Below, piece by piece: positions 17,975-25,104 of a stretch of DNA of 64,000 nucleotides. The notes under the pieces were generated by a model. That model made no database searches. It was not told where the DNA came from and saw only the letters and a list, made by a program, of their open reading frames with translations. Origin of the DNA: Muricauda sp. MAR_2010_75 (lineage in GTDB: Bacteria > Bacteroidota > Bacteroidia > Flavobacteriales > Flavobacteriaceae); NCBI RefSeq assembly GCF_000745185.1, contig NZ_JQNJ01000001.1:62001-126000 (forward strand), read 5' to 3'. Both the position numbers and the translations under genes were made by a program. How positions within the stretch are numbered: the stretch's first letter is position 1; each line of letters starts with the position of its first letter.

Positions 17975-18994
17975 TTAAATTCCAATGGATCCCGATTCCA
18001 TGGCCTTTCCGATGCCTTTTTTGAGCTGCATCATCGCTTTATAGGCCAACTGCGCTTTATTGGTGGGGATGCTCGGCACTTTGATTCCGGCCTTGAACAA
18101 CAATTGATTGGCTGCCTGTTTTTCATTGCTTGGTAGTCCCAAAAGGGCAGCAAAGAACTGTTTGGGATTCTTATCCAGAAGGTTTCGGGCATGGTAGGTC
18201 TCCACAAAGTTCCTTCTATATCCAAACTGCCTATCGAATGTTTTTTCAGAGGCCCTATAGAATTTGTCCCGATCAAACCCCTGTTTGACCTTTTCCCCAT
18301 TAAGGGTAGTTTCCGAGGTGCGGAACTTGGATCCCGGGGAGAGGCTATGGGAATTCGTGATATCCTTTCGGCTCACAATGATATGGATATGGCTCTGGTG
18401 GCCTTCCTTGGCCATGCCTGGAACAATACGTTTCCCATTCTGTTTATGGGGTGCCTCCATTTCCAAGGCATTGATTTTTTCTTGAAGTTTGGCCATGTCC
18501 CCTTGCTCCCTACCCTCCTTGATGGCCCTGACCTGGTGTTGCAATTCCAAAATCTTGCTGGCATAGGCTTGATTCTCCTTGACTTTCTTGTCCCTTTCGG
18601 AATAGGTACGTTCCCTTTCCAGTTTCGCGAAATACAATACCTCATTGACCGTCACCTCTTTGTCCCTATAAAAGGAGGCCGCATAGGTCTTCATGATTTC
18701 CCGGGTGTACTCTTTCAGCTTTTCAGGGTCGTTCCCGATATGGTTGAGCTCCACTTGGGATGGACTGACCATGATGGAATAGAACTTGGGATCCCGTTTC
18801 GAAAGTTTGGCCGTATTGGCATCGATCTCGGCAATGACCCTTTGCGCATCGATATCATTTTCGGTCTGGTTGAAAAAAAGCTCTTGTTCTTCGGGGGCCT
18901 TACCTTCGTTCTCCTTTTCGAGATACTTGACAAAATCACTGGCACTGCCGTGATAGTTATCTCCCAAGTGTTGTCTTGTGATGGCGATGTACAT
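17975..18994 (-). CDS. Mobilization relaxase, DUF5712/MobB-like
   Basis: The 339-residue protein resembles the MobB-type relaxases of Bacteroidota mobile elements. H199-x-x-H202-x-H204 followed by IIVSRKD is the metal-binding HxH signature of relaxases, and an N-terminal Tyr (Tyr2 or Tyr15) could be the nicking residue, though which one cannot be told. A long charged helical region lies at about 125-180. It should nick at oriT, stay covalently attached and lead the strand into the recipient. It is 2 bp downstream of the BfmA-like gene and 11 bp upstream of the coupling-protein gene, a compact operon. The probable oriT is upstream of the operon at about 19581-19961. Confidence 0.85.
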   Translation of the reverse strand: MYIAITRQHLGDNYHGSASDFVKYLEKENEGKAPEEQELFFNQTENDIDAQRVIAEIDANTAKLSKRDPKFYSIMVSPSQVELNHIGNDPEKLKEYTREIMKTYAASFYRDKEVTVNEVLYFAKLERERTYSERDKKVKENQAYASKILELQHQVRAIKEGREQGDMAKLQEKINALEMEAPHKQNGKRIVPGMAKEGHQSHIHIIVSRKDITNSHSLSPGSKFRTSETTLNGEKVKQGFDRDKFYRASEKTFDRQFGYRRNFVETYHARNLLDKNPKQFFAALLGLPSNEKQAANQLLFKAGIKVPSIPTNKAQLAYKAMMQLKKGIGKAMESGSIGI

Positions 18995-18996
18995 GC

Positions 18997-19584
18997 TTAT
19001 AGATTTTTGAGTTTGGTGCGGTACTGTTCAATGGCTCCGGGTTTGAGGTCCACTTTTAGGTGGTCCTTTCCAAAGCGGTTCTTGGTCACGGACACATGAT
19101 CCAGAACATGCGCAAAATCCTCCTTCAGTTCCACCAATTGCTCTTTTAGTCTTTCATGCACGATCTTGGGCACCGTGGTCTCCTTGTCCAACAGTTCAGG
19201 ATTGGTGGGGGCATTGATCTCGGTCAGTTGCTTTTCAAAAAACTCAAAGTCCCCTTCCCATTCCTCGCCATCTTCAGACTCCAGTTCCTGCTGAAAGAGG
19301 GCCTGTATCATACTGACCGTGGGCAGGGTCTGCTCTTTTTCGATACTGCGCATAATGGCCACCATGGCATTGAATCGCCGTTTGATCAAATATTTAAGGC
19401 TTGCAATGGTCTCGTGCATCCGTTCATCGGGCGATATACCATTATGGTCAAAGAACTCCACCATGGCCAACAAGGTCATGGAATGGGACTTTCCTTGCCG
19501 TTTGGAAAAGCTCCGAAATTTCAGGGCCACCGAGATTTTGATCCTCAGTCCCGCAAACGTCTCTTTTTCGTATCCTTTATCCAT
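18997..19584 (-). CDS. BfmA/BtgA-family mobilization accessory protein
   Basis: A 195-residue protein with the features of BfmA/BtgA accessory factors: a basic N-terminal region (FAGLRIKISVALKFRSFSKR, then a short hydrophobic helix and a RHH-like turn) for DNA binding and an acidic, helical C-terminal half. Such proteins bind oriT and help the relaxase assemble. It is the first gene of the mobilization operon; the start codon at 19584 is overlapped by one copy of an 18-bp direct repeat, so the protein may repress its own synthesis by binding there (inference). Confidence 0.8.
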   Translation of the reverse strand: MDKGYEKETFAGLRIKISVALKFRSFSKRQGKSHSMTLLAMVEFFDHNGISPDERMHETIASLKYLIKRRFNAMVAIMRSIEKEQTLPTVSMIQALFQQELESEDGEEWEGDFEFFEKQLTEINAPTNPELLDKETTVPKIVHERLKEQLVELKEDFAHVLDHVSVTKNRFGKDHLKVDLKPGAIEQYRTKLKNL

Positions 19585-19672
19585 TTTTTCAACAAAAATT
19601 CCTTGGTTTTACTGGGCCCGGCCCATTTTTTCAACAAAAACCGAATGCCCAAAGTTTACTTGAATGCCCAAA
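19581..19672. repeat. Iterated repeats upstream of the mobilization operon (candidate oriT)
   Basis: CCATTTTTTCAACAAAAA occurs at 19581-19598 and again at 19623-19640 (period 42 bp). GAATGCCCAAA occurs at 19643-19653 and 19662-19672 (period 19 bp). Between the long repeats TGGGCC-C-GGCCCA (19613-19625) is a perfect short palindrome. Iterons plus palindrome directly ahead of mob genes is the usual form of a transfer origin. The nick site itself cannot be placed. Confidence 0.55.
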
Positions 19673-19933
19673 ACCCCCATAAACAGGGCCTTGCGGAGCA
19701 ATCATGATCGCTAGCGCTGCGCCAGCACGCTATCCTCTTGCTTCTCCTTTTTGCGCCAGGGGCCCAAAAAGCATCGCACGAACCATCTTAAAAAGACCGT
19801 TGTCCCTTATCCTATTTTACCCTATGGAGCACGGACTTTTGGAAAGTCAGATCAAGTTGGGTTGCCGTGCAAACTTTGCTACGATGTAGCATCTTAAATA
19901 TACCCACATTCCTTCAGGCACAAAAATGCGTTC

Positions 19934-19961
19934 TGCGGGCAAATGGCATCATTTGCCCGCA
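19934..19961. repeat. Perfect 12-bp stem hairpin in the mobilization leader
   Basis: TGCGGGCAAATG (19934-19945) is followed by a GCAT loop and its exact reverse complement (19950-19961). No T-run follows on either strand at the distance expected for an intrinsic terminator, so it is better explained as part of oriT or as an RNA/DNA structure used in transfer. A smaller perfect hairpin TGCTAC-GAT-GTAGCA lies at 19877-19891. Confidence 0.6.
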
Positions 19962-20025
19962 ACATATATGAAACGGGCATTTTTCGTTTTCCCCAGCGTC
20001 AGATGCGCTACGGAACGCCAAAAAA

Positions 20026-20047
20026 AAGACCCTTTTTCAAGGGTCTT
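20026..20047 (-). terminator. Intrinsic terminator of the 59-aa gene
   Basis: AAGACCC (20026-20032) pairs with GGGTCTT (20041-20047) and on the minus strand the stem is followed by a run of eight T. It starts 8 bp past the stop of the 59-aa gene. Confidence 0.8.
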
Positions 20048-20054
20048 GTTCCAG

Positions 20055-20234
20055 TCAGTCCTCCGATGGGACAGTAGTGGTCTGTTCCCTGTAGTATTCA
20101 TACCTGAATATCCAGAGATTGACCACTAAGGAGTAGGTTTTGTCCACCGTGGCATCCGCTGTCTTTTTGACAACGCTTTTCTTTGGATGTTTCTTTGCAG
20201 GGATCTCCAATGACTTTTTTACAATTGCTTTCAT
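20055..20234 (-). CDS. Small basic hypothetical protein (59 aa) of the mobilization region
   Basis: A 59-residue, Lys-rich protein beginning MKAIVKKSLEIPAKK and ending with a hydrophobic/aromatic stretch (SLVVNLWIFRYEYY) and a polar tail. I do not recognise a family. It is supported as a real gene by its own intrinsic terminator right after the stop and by a leader element upstream (20301-20343) that is also found at the same distance from the parB start. The ATG at 20234 is chosen over an upstream in-frame codon at 20279, since the leader repeat ends shortly before it. It may be a DNA-binding accessory factor given its charge, but that is a guess. Confidence 0.6.
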   Translation of the reverse strand: MKAIVKKSLEIPAKKHPKKSVVKKTADATVDKTYSLVVNLWIFRYEYYREQTTTVPSED

Positions 20235-20300
20235 AATACATGATTTTAGATTATTAATTATTTGAGGGCATCCCCGCACTTCCCAAAAATTTCAGCTCAA

Positions 20301-20343
20301 AAGGAAACGGAATAAGGAGTGAGGTACGAACGGTTTATGCCGT
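20301..20343 (-). promoter_or_regulatory. Leader element copy C, upstream of the 59-aa gene
   Basis: AAGGAAACGGAATA (20301-20314) and the small hairpin ACGG-TTTATG-CCGT (20330-20343) recur at 40174-40187 and 40202-40217 with the same 29-bp spacing. The 14-mer lies 67 bp before this start and 68 bp before the parB start. Between them CTCAAATA also recurs at the same distance from the two ATGs. See the finding on the shared leader. Confidence 0.6.
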
Positions 20344-20497
20344 AGTCTTTTGATGGGAACATTTTTGAAGGGCGAACTTGCGGTCAAATAAGGGATAGGT
20401 ATTCTTTGGGGTTGCCCAGTACTTTGCAAACAAGAATTTCCCAAATTGGTTTTTGGGTGTTCGACCCACCTAAAAACCAACCATGAACCCATAAAAA

Positions 20498-20521
20498 AAG
20501 CCCATCGTGATGGATGGGCTT
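20498..20521 (-). terminator. Intrinsic terminator of the 73-aa gene
   Basis: AAGCCCATC (20498-20506) pairs with GATGGGCTT (20513-20521) around GTGATG; on the minus strand a T-run follows. It lies 20 bp beyond the stop of the 73-aa gene. The rest of 20235-20540 holds only leader copy C. Confidence 0.8.
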
Positions 20522-20540
20522 CGATGGTGTGTTTTGGCAT

Positions 20541-20762
20541 TCACATATTGAATACGAAATCATAATGGTATAGGTTTCGCAAAGCTTCCCTTCGACTCCG
20601 CTCAGGGCAGGCATCTTCCAAGAGGGTATCATAGTCCTTATCATGCGTTTCTGCAAATTGGAGCAATTCGGTCCCGGAACGGCTTTCCACATCTTCTTTG
20701 GATACGGAAAGCAAACGTTCCTGGGTCTCGCTATCAAGGTTGGTAACGTTCAAATAGACCAT
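20541..20762 (-). CDS. Small acidic hypothetical protein (73 aa) carrying a REP insertion
   Basis: This 73-residue protein is acidic and helical with an aromatic C-terminus (NLYHYDFVFNM); I do not recognise its family. Residues of the form ACPERSRRE near position 51-59 are the translation of a REP-like palindrome that is widespread in Bacteroidota genomes, which has inserted in frame (20588-20607). It has its own terminator downstream. It lies between RadC-like and mobilization genes on the same strand, so it belongs to the mobile element's small-gene set. Confidence 0.6.
   Translation of the reverse strand: MVYLNVTNLDSETQERLLSVSKEDVESRSGTELLQFAETHDKDYDTLLEDACPERSRREALRNLYHYDFVFNM
20588..20607. 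repeat. REP-like palindrome inside the 73-aa gene
   Basis: The 20-bp sequence CCCTTCGACTCCGCTCAGGG is a Bacteroidota REP-type imperfect palindrome. Here it is in frame, and on the minus strand it encodes the tell-tale PERSRR peptide. It is the only copy I found in this window. Confidence 0.75.
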
Positions 20763-20788
20763 TATTCAAAACTTTGATAGTTCATTGC

Positions 20789-20926
20789 TCACAGATCATA
20801 TAGGCTTGGATCGAACCCATCGGGGTAATACCTTGGGTCATATTGTTCTTCCAACCATTTTTCAAATTCCGTCATTTCTGTATTCGCTGTATTCGCTTCC
20901 ATGACCATTGGATTAAAGAATTCCAT
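20789..20926 (-). CDS. 45-aa acidic small protein overlapping the radC-like gene
   Basis: An ORF of 45 codons starts at 20926, 14 bp inside the end of the radC-like gene in another frame, and ends at 20789. The product is acidic and Tyr/Asp-rich (EQYDPRYYPDGFDP). The overlap with radC suggests translational coupling. It ends 27 bp before the start of the 73-aa gene. No family is recognised; the length makes chance possible. Confidence 0.45.
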   Translation of the reverse strand: MEFFNPMVMEANTANTEMTEFEKWLEEQYDPRYYPDGFDPSLYDL

Positions 20927-21362
20927 TATCGGCAAAACTGTAATACCTACCATCGGGCGCTAGGATAAGATGATCCAAAATCTTGACGTCAAAAAGCTGT
21001 GCCGCCTTTTTGATCTTTTGGGTCAATTGTTTGTCCTGATAACTTGCCTTGAGTTGTCCAGAAGGATGGTTATGGGCGAGGATGATCCCCACGGAAAGGG
21101 TCTTTAGGGTAATGGCAAAAAGGATGCGCAGATCTACCAAGGTACCTGTGATGCCCCCATGGGATAGTGGATAAATGCCCTTTACCTTGTTGGACTGGTT
21201 GAGCAGCACGATCTTAAAGGTCTCGTGCAGGCCTATGGTCTTGTTGTCCCAATTTTGGAACAATAGATTCGCCACCTCATTGGAGTTCGTCACGGACAGG
21301 GATTTCAGGGTACTGAGCTTTTCCCGATAACTGATCTGTATTTCATTGACACGGTGTTCCAT
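20913..21362 (-). CDS. RadC-like JAB/MPN-domain protein
   Basis: A 149-residue JAB-domain protein with the metalloprotease-like signature AHNHPSG followed by S-x-x-D (LKASYQDKQLTQ), i.e. H-x-H-P-S-G-x(5)-S-x-x-D. It lacks the HhH domain of chromosomal RadC and is the short form common on Bacteroidota mobile elements. Despite the name, a role in DNA repair is not established; it may process DNA or proteins during transfer. ATG at 21362 is preferred to a TTG at 21401. It lies 62 bp downstream of ssb on the same strand and overlaps a 45-aa ORF. Confidence 0.85.
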   Translation of the reverse strand: MEHRVNEIQISYREKLSTLKSLSVTNSNEVANLLFQNWDNKTIGLHETFKIVLLNQSNKVKGIYPLSHGGITGTLVDLRILFAITLKTLSVGIILAHNHPSGQLKASYQDKQLTQKIKKAAQLFDVKILDHLILAPDGRYYSFADNGIL

Positions 21363-21424
21363 TTCAAATGTGTTAAGGATGAAAAAGAAAGGGATGCCCA
21401 AAAGTTGGACACCCCCTATCCATT

Positions 21425-21778
21425 CTATTCGGTGGTATTGTTATCACCACCACCCAAAAGCAGAATCTCACTGGCCACCACTTCGGTCACATATTTTTTA
21501 TTGCCCTCTTTGTCCTCATAGGATCGGGAGGTCAATTTCCCTTCGATGGCAACTTCCTTGCCCTTGGTCACGAAGCCTTCGATGATGTCCGCCAGTTTTC
21601 CCCATGCGATGATGGTATGCCATTCGGTGTTGGTCACCCGTTCCCCTTCGGAGTTTTTGTAATGTTCATTGGTGGCCATGGTGAACCGTGCCACACGTTT
21701 GCCTTTGTCAAGGTCTGTGATGGTGGGGTCCTGCCCCACATTTCCGATAAGTTGCACTTTGTTTCTCAATGTACTCAT
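21425..21778 (-). CDS. ssb: Single-stranded DNA-binding protein
   Basis: The 117-residue protein starts MSTLRNKVQLIGNVGQDP and shows the SSB OB-fold pattern: VARFTMATNEHY, TEWHTIIAWGKLADI, GKEVAIEGKLTSRSY and a final strand YVTEVVASEILLLG. The C-terminal acidic tip of housekeeping SSB (DDDLPF-like) is missing; it ends in GGGDNNTTE. This short form is typical of SSB copies on mobile elements, which coat the transferred strand. ATG at 21778 is chosen because the longer upstream reading frame does not resemble SSB. Confidence 0.93.
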   Translation of the reverse strand: MSTLRNKVQLIGNVGQDPTITDLDKGKRVARFTMATNEHYKNSEGERVTNTEWHTIIAWGKLADIIEGFVTKGKEVAIEGKLTSRSYEDKEGNKKYVTEVVASEILLLGGGDNNTTE

Positions 21779-22662
21779 GATAAAAAGTTTTAAAGGCCTG
21801 CTATCTTCCAGTATGGATAAATCAGCAAACAGGGTTAAAAATTTCCCCTCTATTTTTTTGGTCATTGTTTCCCAAATTTTAAGGGGCGTTTGTTTGCTTC
21901 TTACGTGCGTAGCACAATAAAAGAAGGGGGTTCTGTCAAGGCTTTTGGACAGAAATCGGGAGGCTCCGCGACGTAGCAAAACCTTAAGGTTTTCAAGGAA
22001 GTGGAAACCCTATTTATGGACAAAACCTGCCTTGGCCTTGACAGGTTCGATAAGGGCCTTAGGAATTCCATCCGACCCATTGGCAAGGGAGCGTACGGGA
22101 AGTTAAGCGAGTGCAGGCGATGGTGTCCTGATAGGAAGTCCTTGGGCACTGCCCTGTTTTTCGATGCCCCGAAAAACAACGAGGGCTTCTTTTATTATGG
22201 ACCCCTTAAAATTTGTTGGGCGGACGGACGGATTTGCGGCCTTTCCCGGCAAAGCCCCAAGAAGGGTTTGCTAAGGAAGGGCGCACCAAAGATCCGTTTG
22301 GACGGCTTCCGTTTTGACCAAATGAAGTTTCATCAAACATTACGACAATAAGGGAACAAACGTATTGGAGTTACCCTACGACCGGATTATTTTTCATCTA
22401 CAGTGATAAGCATTTCGTAATTGTTCGGATACGGTTTTTTATGCCCGGAAGCTTTCATATTGTCTCATAAGTCCTGTCGCCGTTTCTCGAAGAATCAGAC
22501 CCCTAACCTTCCTGAAGTCCCCTCCAATACACGGACAGTTGTTTGGGTGACACAACCTGCGAAGCCTCTCATGTACAATTTTATTGAAGGTCTTGGCGAA
22601 CCATGGGGCTGCCAACAACGGCTGAAATATAAGTTAGCCCAAAAAATGGTTCCTCTTTGAAA
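21779..22662. other. Structured 884-bp region between ssb and the metal cargo
   Basis: CTGTCAAGGC (21933-21942) and its exact reverse complement (22035-22044) enclose a perfect 16-bp palindrome AAAACCTTAAGGTTTT (21978-21993). Near 22245-22280 GGCAAAGCCC/GGGTTTGC with flanking CCTT/AAGG arms makes another hairpin. A plus-strand 116-codon frame spans 22001-22351 (listed separately). The part after about 22360 shows no gene that I can support. The features could be a structured RNA or a replication/transfer-related site. Confidence 0.45.
22001..22351 (+). CDS. Doubtful 116-aa hypothetical protein
   Basis: An open frame of 116 codons on the opposite strand to its neighbours encodes a basic, Cys- and Gly-rich peptide (for example ECRRWCPDR and GFFYYGPLK) with no recognised domain. 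It begins inside the inverted-repeat structure of this region, so the frame may be incidental to a structured RNA. It is kept because it is long for this gap and the composition is unlike random sequence. Confidence 0.25.
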   Translation: METLFMDKTCLGLDRFDKGLRNSIRPIGKGAYGKLSECRRWCPDRKSLGTALFFDAPKNNEGFFYYGPLKICWADGRICGLSRQSPKKGLLRKGAPKIRLDGFRFDQMKFHQTLRQ

Positions 22663-24630
22663 CTAAGTGTTCCACTTCATCCGCTGAAGTCGAACAGCAT
22701 TCAATATTGCCAATAAGGCAACCCCCACATCAGCAAAAACTGCTTCCCACATCGTGGCTAGGCCTCCCGCTCCAAGGATGAGCACAAATGCCTTCACGCC
22801 AAAAGCGAGCCCAATATTTTGCCAAACTATCTTTCGGGTGGAGCGTCCTATTTTAATGGCTCGTGCCATCTTGCTCGGTTGGTCGGTCTGAATGATGACA
22901 TCTGCTGTTTCAATGGCCACATCACTACCCAAGCCTCCCATGGCAATGCCCACATCGCTGATGGCCAGAACGGGCGCATCATTAATGCCATCGCCCATAA
23001 AAGCCACTTTTGTGTCGGATTGTTTTTTGAGTTCTTCAACTTCGCTGAGCTTATCTTCTGGTAACAGGCCGCCCTTTGCCCAATCAATGTTCAACTTTTT
23101 CGAGACATGTTGCGTTATGGAATCTTTGTCACCCGAAAGCATTATGATTTTCGAAATCCCAGCATCCCTGATTTGTTTGATGGCTTGATGGGCATCTTCC
23201 TTGAGTTCGTCCGCAATGGTAACATAGCCGACAAATTTTTCATCAATGGCCAACATTACAATTGAATTTACAATATCATCGGTTTCTGGAGGCACATCAA
23301 TGTTGTTTGAGGCCATTAGGGCTTTATTGCCCACCAGCACTGTATTCCCATTGACCGTTCCCTTTAATCCCTTTCCCGCAACTTCCGTTACATCGGTTGC
23401 CTTCATATCCGTGCCTTCGGCTTTATATTCCAAAATAGCCTTTGCTATGGGATGGGTAGATTGTTCCTCCATGGCCATCAAGTATTTCATAAGCTCGACT
23501 TCCTCAAATTTGACAGCCTTGATTTCCTTGATTTTAAAAACTCCTTTCGTAACGGTTCCTGTTTTGTCCATTACTACCGTGTTCACTTTGGTGATTGCTT
23601 CCAAAAAAGATGCACCTTTGAAGAGGATCCCGTTTCGGGATGCCGCTCCCAGACCACCAAAATAGCCGAGCGGAATGGAAATAACCAAGGCACAGGGACA
23701 GGAAACCACAAGGAATATTAAAGCGCGATAGAGCCAATCCCTAAAAACATAGTCATTTAAAAAAAAGTAGGGCAAGAACGTTAAACCGATGGCAAGGAAA
23801 ACCACAATGGGTGTATAAATTCTTGCAAATCTTCTAATGAACAGTTCTGTCTTTGATTTTCTGGCTGTAGCGTTTTGTACCATATCCAAGATTCGAGTGA
23901 TGGAACTGTCCTTGAATTCTTTGGATGTTTCTACATCGATAACACCATCGAGATTTATACTTCCGGCGAAGACCTTTTCACCCTTGTTTATGGTGTCGGG
24001 CCTACTTTCGCCTGTAATTGCCGCCGTATTGAGGGAAGCTTTTTCGGATAAGAGAATACCGTCCAGGGGAATTTTCTCCCCCACACGCACTTGTATCTTT
24101 TCGCCAATTTCGACGGTTTCGGGATTTACGGTAACGAAATTCCCGTTACGAAGCACCAAAGCTTCGTCCGGTCGCGCATCCAAAAGGGCCTTAATATTTC
24201 CCTTTGCCCGATTGACTGCTGCATTTTGGAACAGTTCGCCCACGGCGTAAAACAACATTACGGCCACGCCCTCTGGGTATTCGCCTATGGCAAAGGCCCC
24301 TAGAGTGGCAATGGACATCAGGAAAAATTCAGTAAAGAAATCACCATGCTTTATACTGTTCCAACCCTCCTTGATGACAGGAAAACCAACAGGCAAATAG
24401 GCAAGGGTGTACCATATAATCCTTATCCAGCCCTTGAAAAACGGGAAAGCATCAAAATAGTCCACTGCAATGCCGATGATGAGCATCGCAAAGCTGAAAA
24501 TGGCCGGTAAATAGGTCTTGAATTTAGATACACCTTCAGGACCACCATGGTTATGGCCACTTCCGTGTCCGTGTTTGCCCTGGCGTTCCTTTGACCCCAG
24601 ATCACGTAGTTTTACTTTTTTCTTTTTCAT
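22663..24630 (-). CDS. Heavy-metal translocating P-type ATPase (Zn/Cd/Co/Pb type)
   Basis: The 655-residue P1B ATPase has a His/Gly-rich N-terminal tail (HGHGSGHNHGG) in place of a CxxC metal-binding domain, then the signature SCPCAL in the ion-binding helix, the phosphorylation site DKTGT (Asp about 355), an STHP motif and the hinge MGDGINDAP near the end. CPC without other copper marks and a His-rich tail suggest divalent Zn/Cd/Co export from cytoplasm. ATG at 24630 is chosen (MKKKKVKLRD); an upstream extension would overlap the Fur-like gene. It is last in a czcA-czcB-fur-ATPase cluster and lies 42 bp after the regulator. Confidence 0.9.
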   Translation of the reverse strand: MKKKKVKLRDLGSKERQGKHGHGSGHNHGGPEGVSKFKTYLPAIFSFAMLIIGIAVDYFDAFPFFKGWIRIIWYTLAYLPVGFPVIKEGWNSIKHGDFFTEFFLMSIATLGAFAIGEYPEGVAVMLFYAVGELFQNAAVNRAKGNIKALLDARPDEALVLRNGNFVTVNPETVEIGEKIQVRVGEKIPLDGILLSEKASLNTAAITGESRPDTINKGEKVFAGSINLDGVIDVETSKEFKDSSITRILDMVQNATARKSKTELFIRRFARIYTPIVVFLAIGLTFLPYFFLNDYVFRDWLYRALIFLVVSCPCALVISIPLGYFGGLGAASRNGILFKGASFLEAITKVNTVVMDKTGTVTKGVFKIKEIKAVKFEEVELMKYLMAMEEQSTHPIAKAILEYKAEGTDMKATDVTEVAGKGLKGTVNGNTVLVGNKALMASNNIDVPPETDDIVNSIVMLAIDEKFVGYVTIADELKEDAHQAIKQIRDAGISKIIMLSGDKDSITQHVSKKLNIDWAKGGLLPEDKLSEVEELKKQSDTKVAFMGDGINDAPVLAISDVGIAMGGLGSDVAIETADVIIQTDQPSKMARAIKIGRSTRKIVWQNIGLAFGVKAFVLILGAGGLATMWEAVFADVGVALLAILNAVRLQRMKWNT

Positions 24631-24672
24631 GGACTGTAAGGTCGTTATTTGTTTCGTGCAACGGAAGTGCAT

Positions 24673-25089
24673 TTATTGCCCGCTGCACTTGTCGCAAATT
24701 CCCTTAATGACCAAATTGGCATTTTCTGCCACAAATCCATCGGGCAGATTGATATGGGGAATCTTATGCTCAGTGAGACAGACCGTTTCATCACAGCTAT
24801 CGCAATGAAAGTGCAGGTGCAGATCTTGTTCCATTTCACAATTGCAACCTGGTTCGCACAGGGCATACTTTGAAATATTGGTGCCATCATCTATTTGGTG
24901 CACAATGCGTTTTTCCTCAAAGGTCTTCAGGGTCCGGTACAATGTGGTTCTGTCCGCTTTTGAGAAAGCGTTCTCCATATCGGTCAGGGCAATGGCCACT
25001 TCCTTTTCAGCCAAATATTTATAGATCAAAATACGCATCGCCGTGGGGCGTACACCTTTATTTTCCAATGTTTTTTCAATGTCTGTCAT
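24673..25089 (-). CDS. Fur-family metal-responsive repressor
   Basis: A 138-residue Fur-type protein: N-terminal winged helix with RPTAMRILIYKYL and a recognition helix TTLYRTLKTF (about 45-60), followed by a metal-binding domain with HLHFHCDSCDE and a C-terminal CDKC. The two CxxC pairs make the structural zinc site. Because it is embedded between the CzcCBA-type efflux genes and a Zn/Cd ATPase, it probably senses zinc or a similar divalent ion and represses or derepresses this cluster (inference). It starts 15 bp downstream of czcB stop. Confidence 0.9.
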   Translation of the reverse strand: MTDIEKTLENKGVRPTAMRILIYKYLAEKEVAIALTDMENAFSKADRTTLYRTLKTFEEKRIVHQIDDGTNISKYALCEPGCNCEMEQDLHLHFHCDSCDETVCLTEHKIPHINLPDGFVAENANLVIKGICDKCSGQ

Positions 25090-25104
25090 CGTATTGTGAT
25101 TTTA

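Noticed and set aside
20292..20540. 82-codon minus-strand frame
   Set aside because: It covers leader copy C and a terminator hairpin of the next gene, so the coding appearance is probably incidental.
22421..22660. 79-codon plus-strand frame
   Set aside because: Low-complexity composition without domain and opposite to its neighbours.
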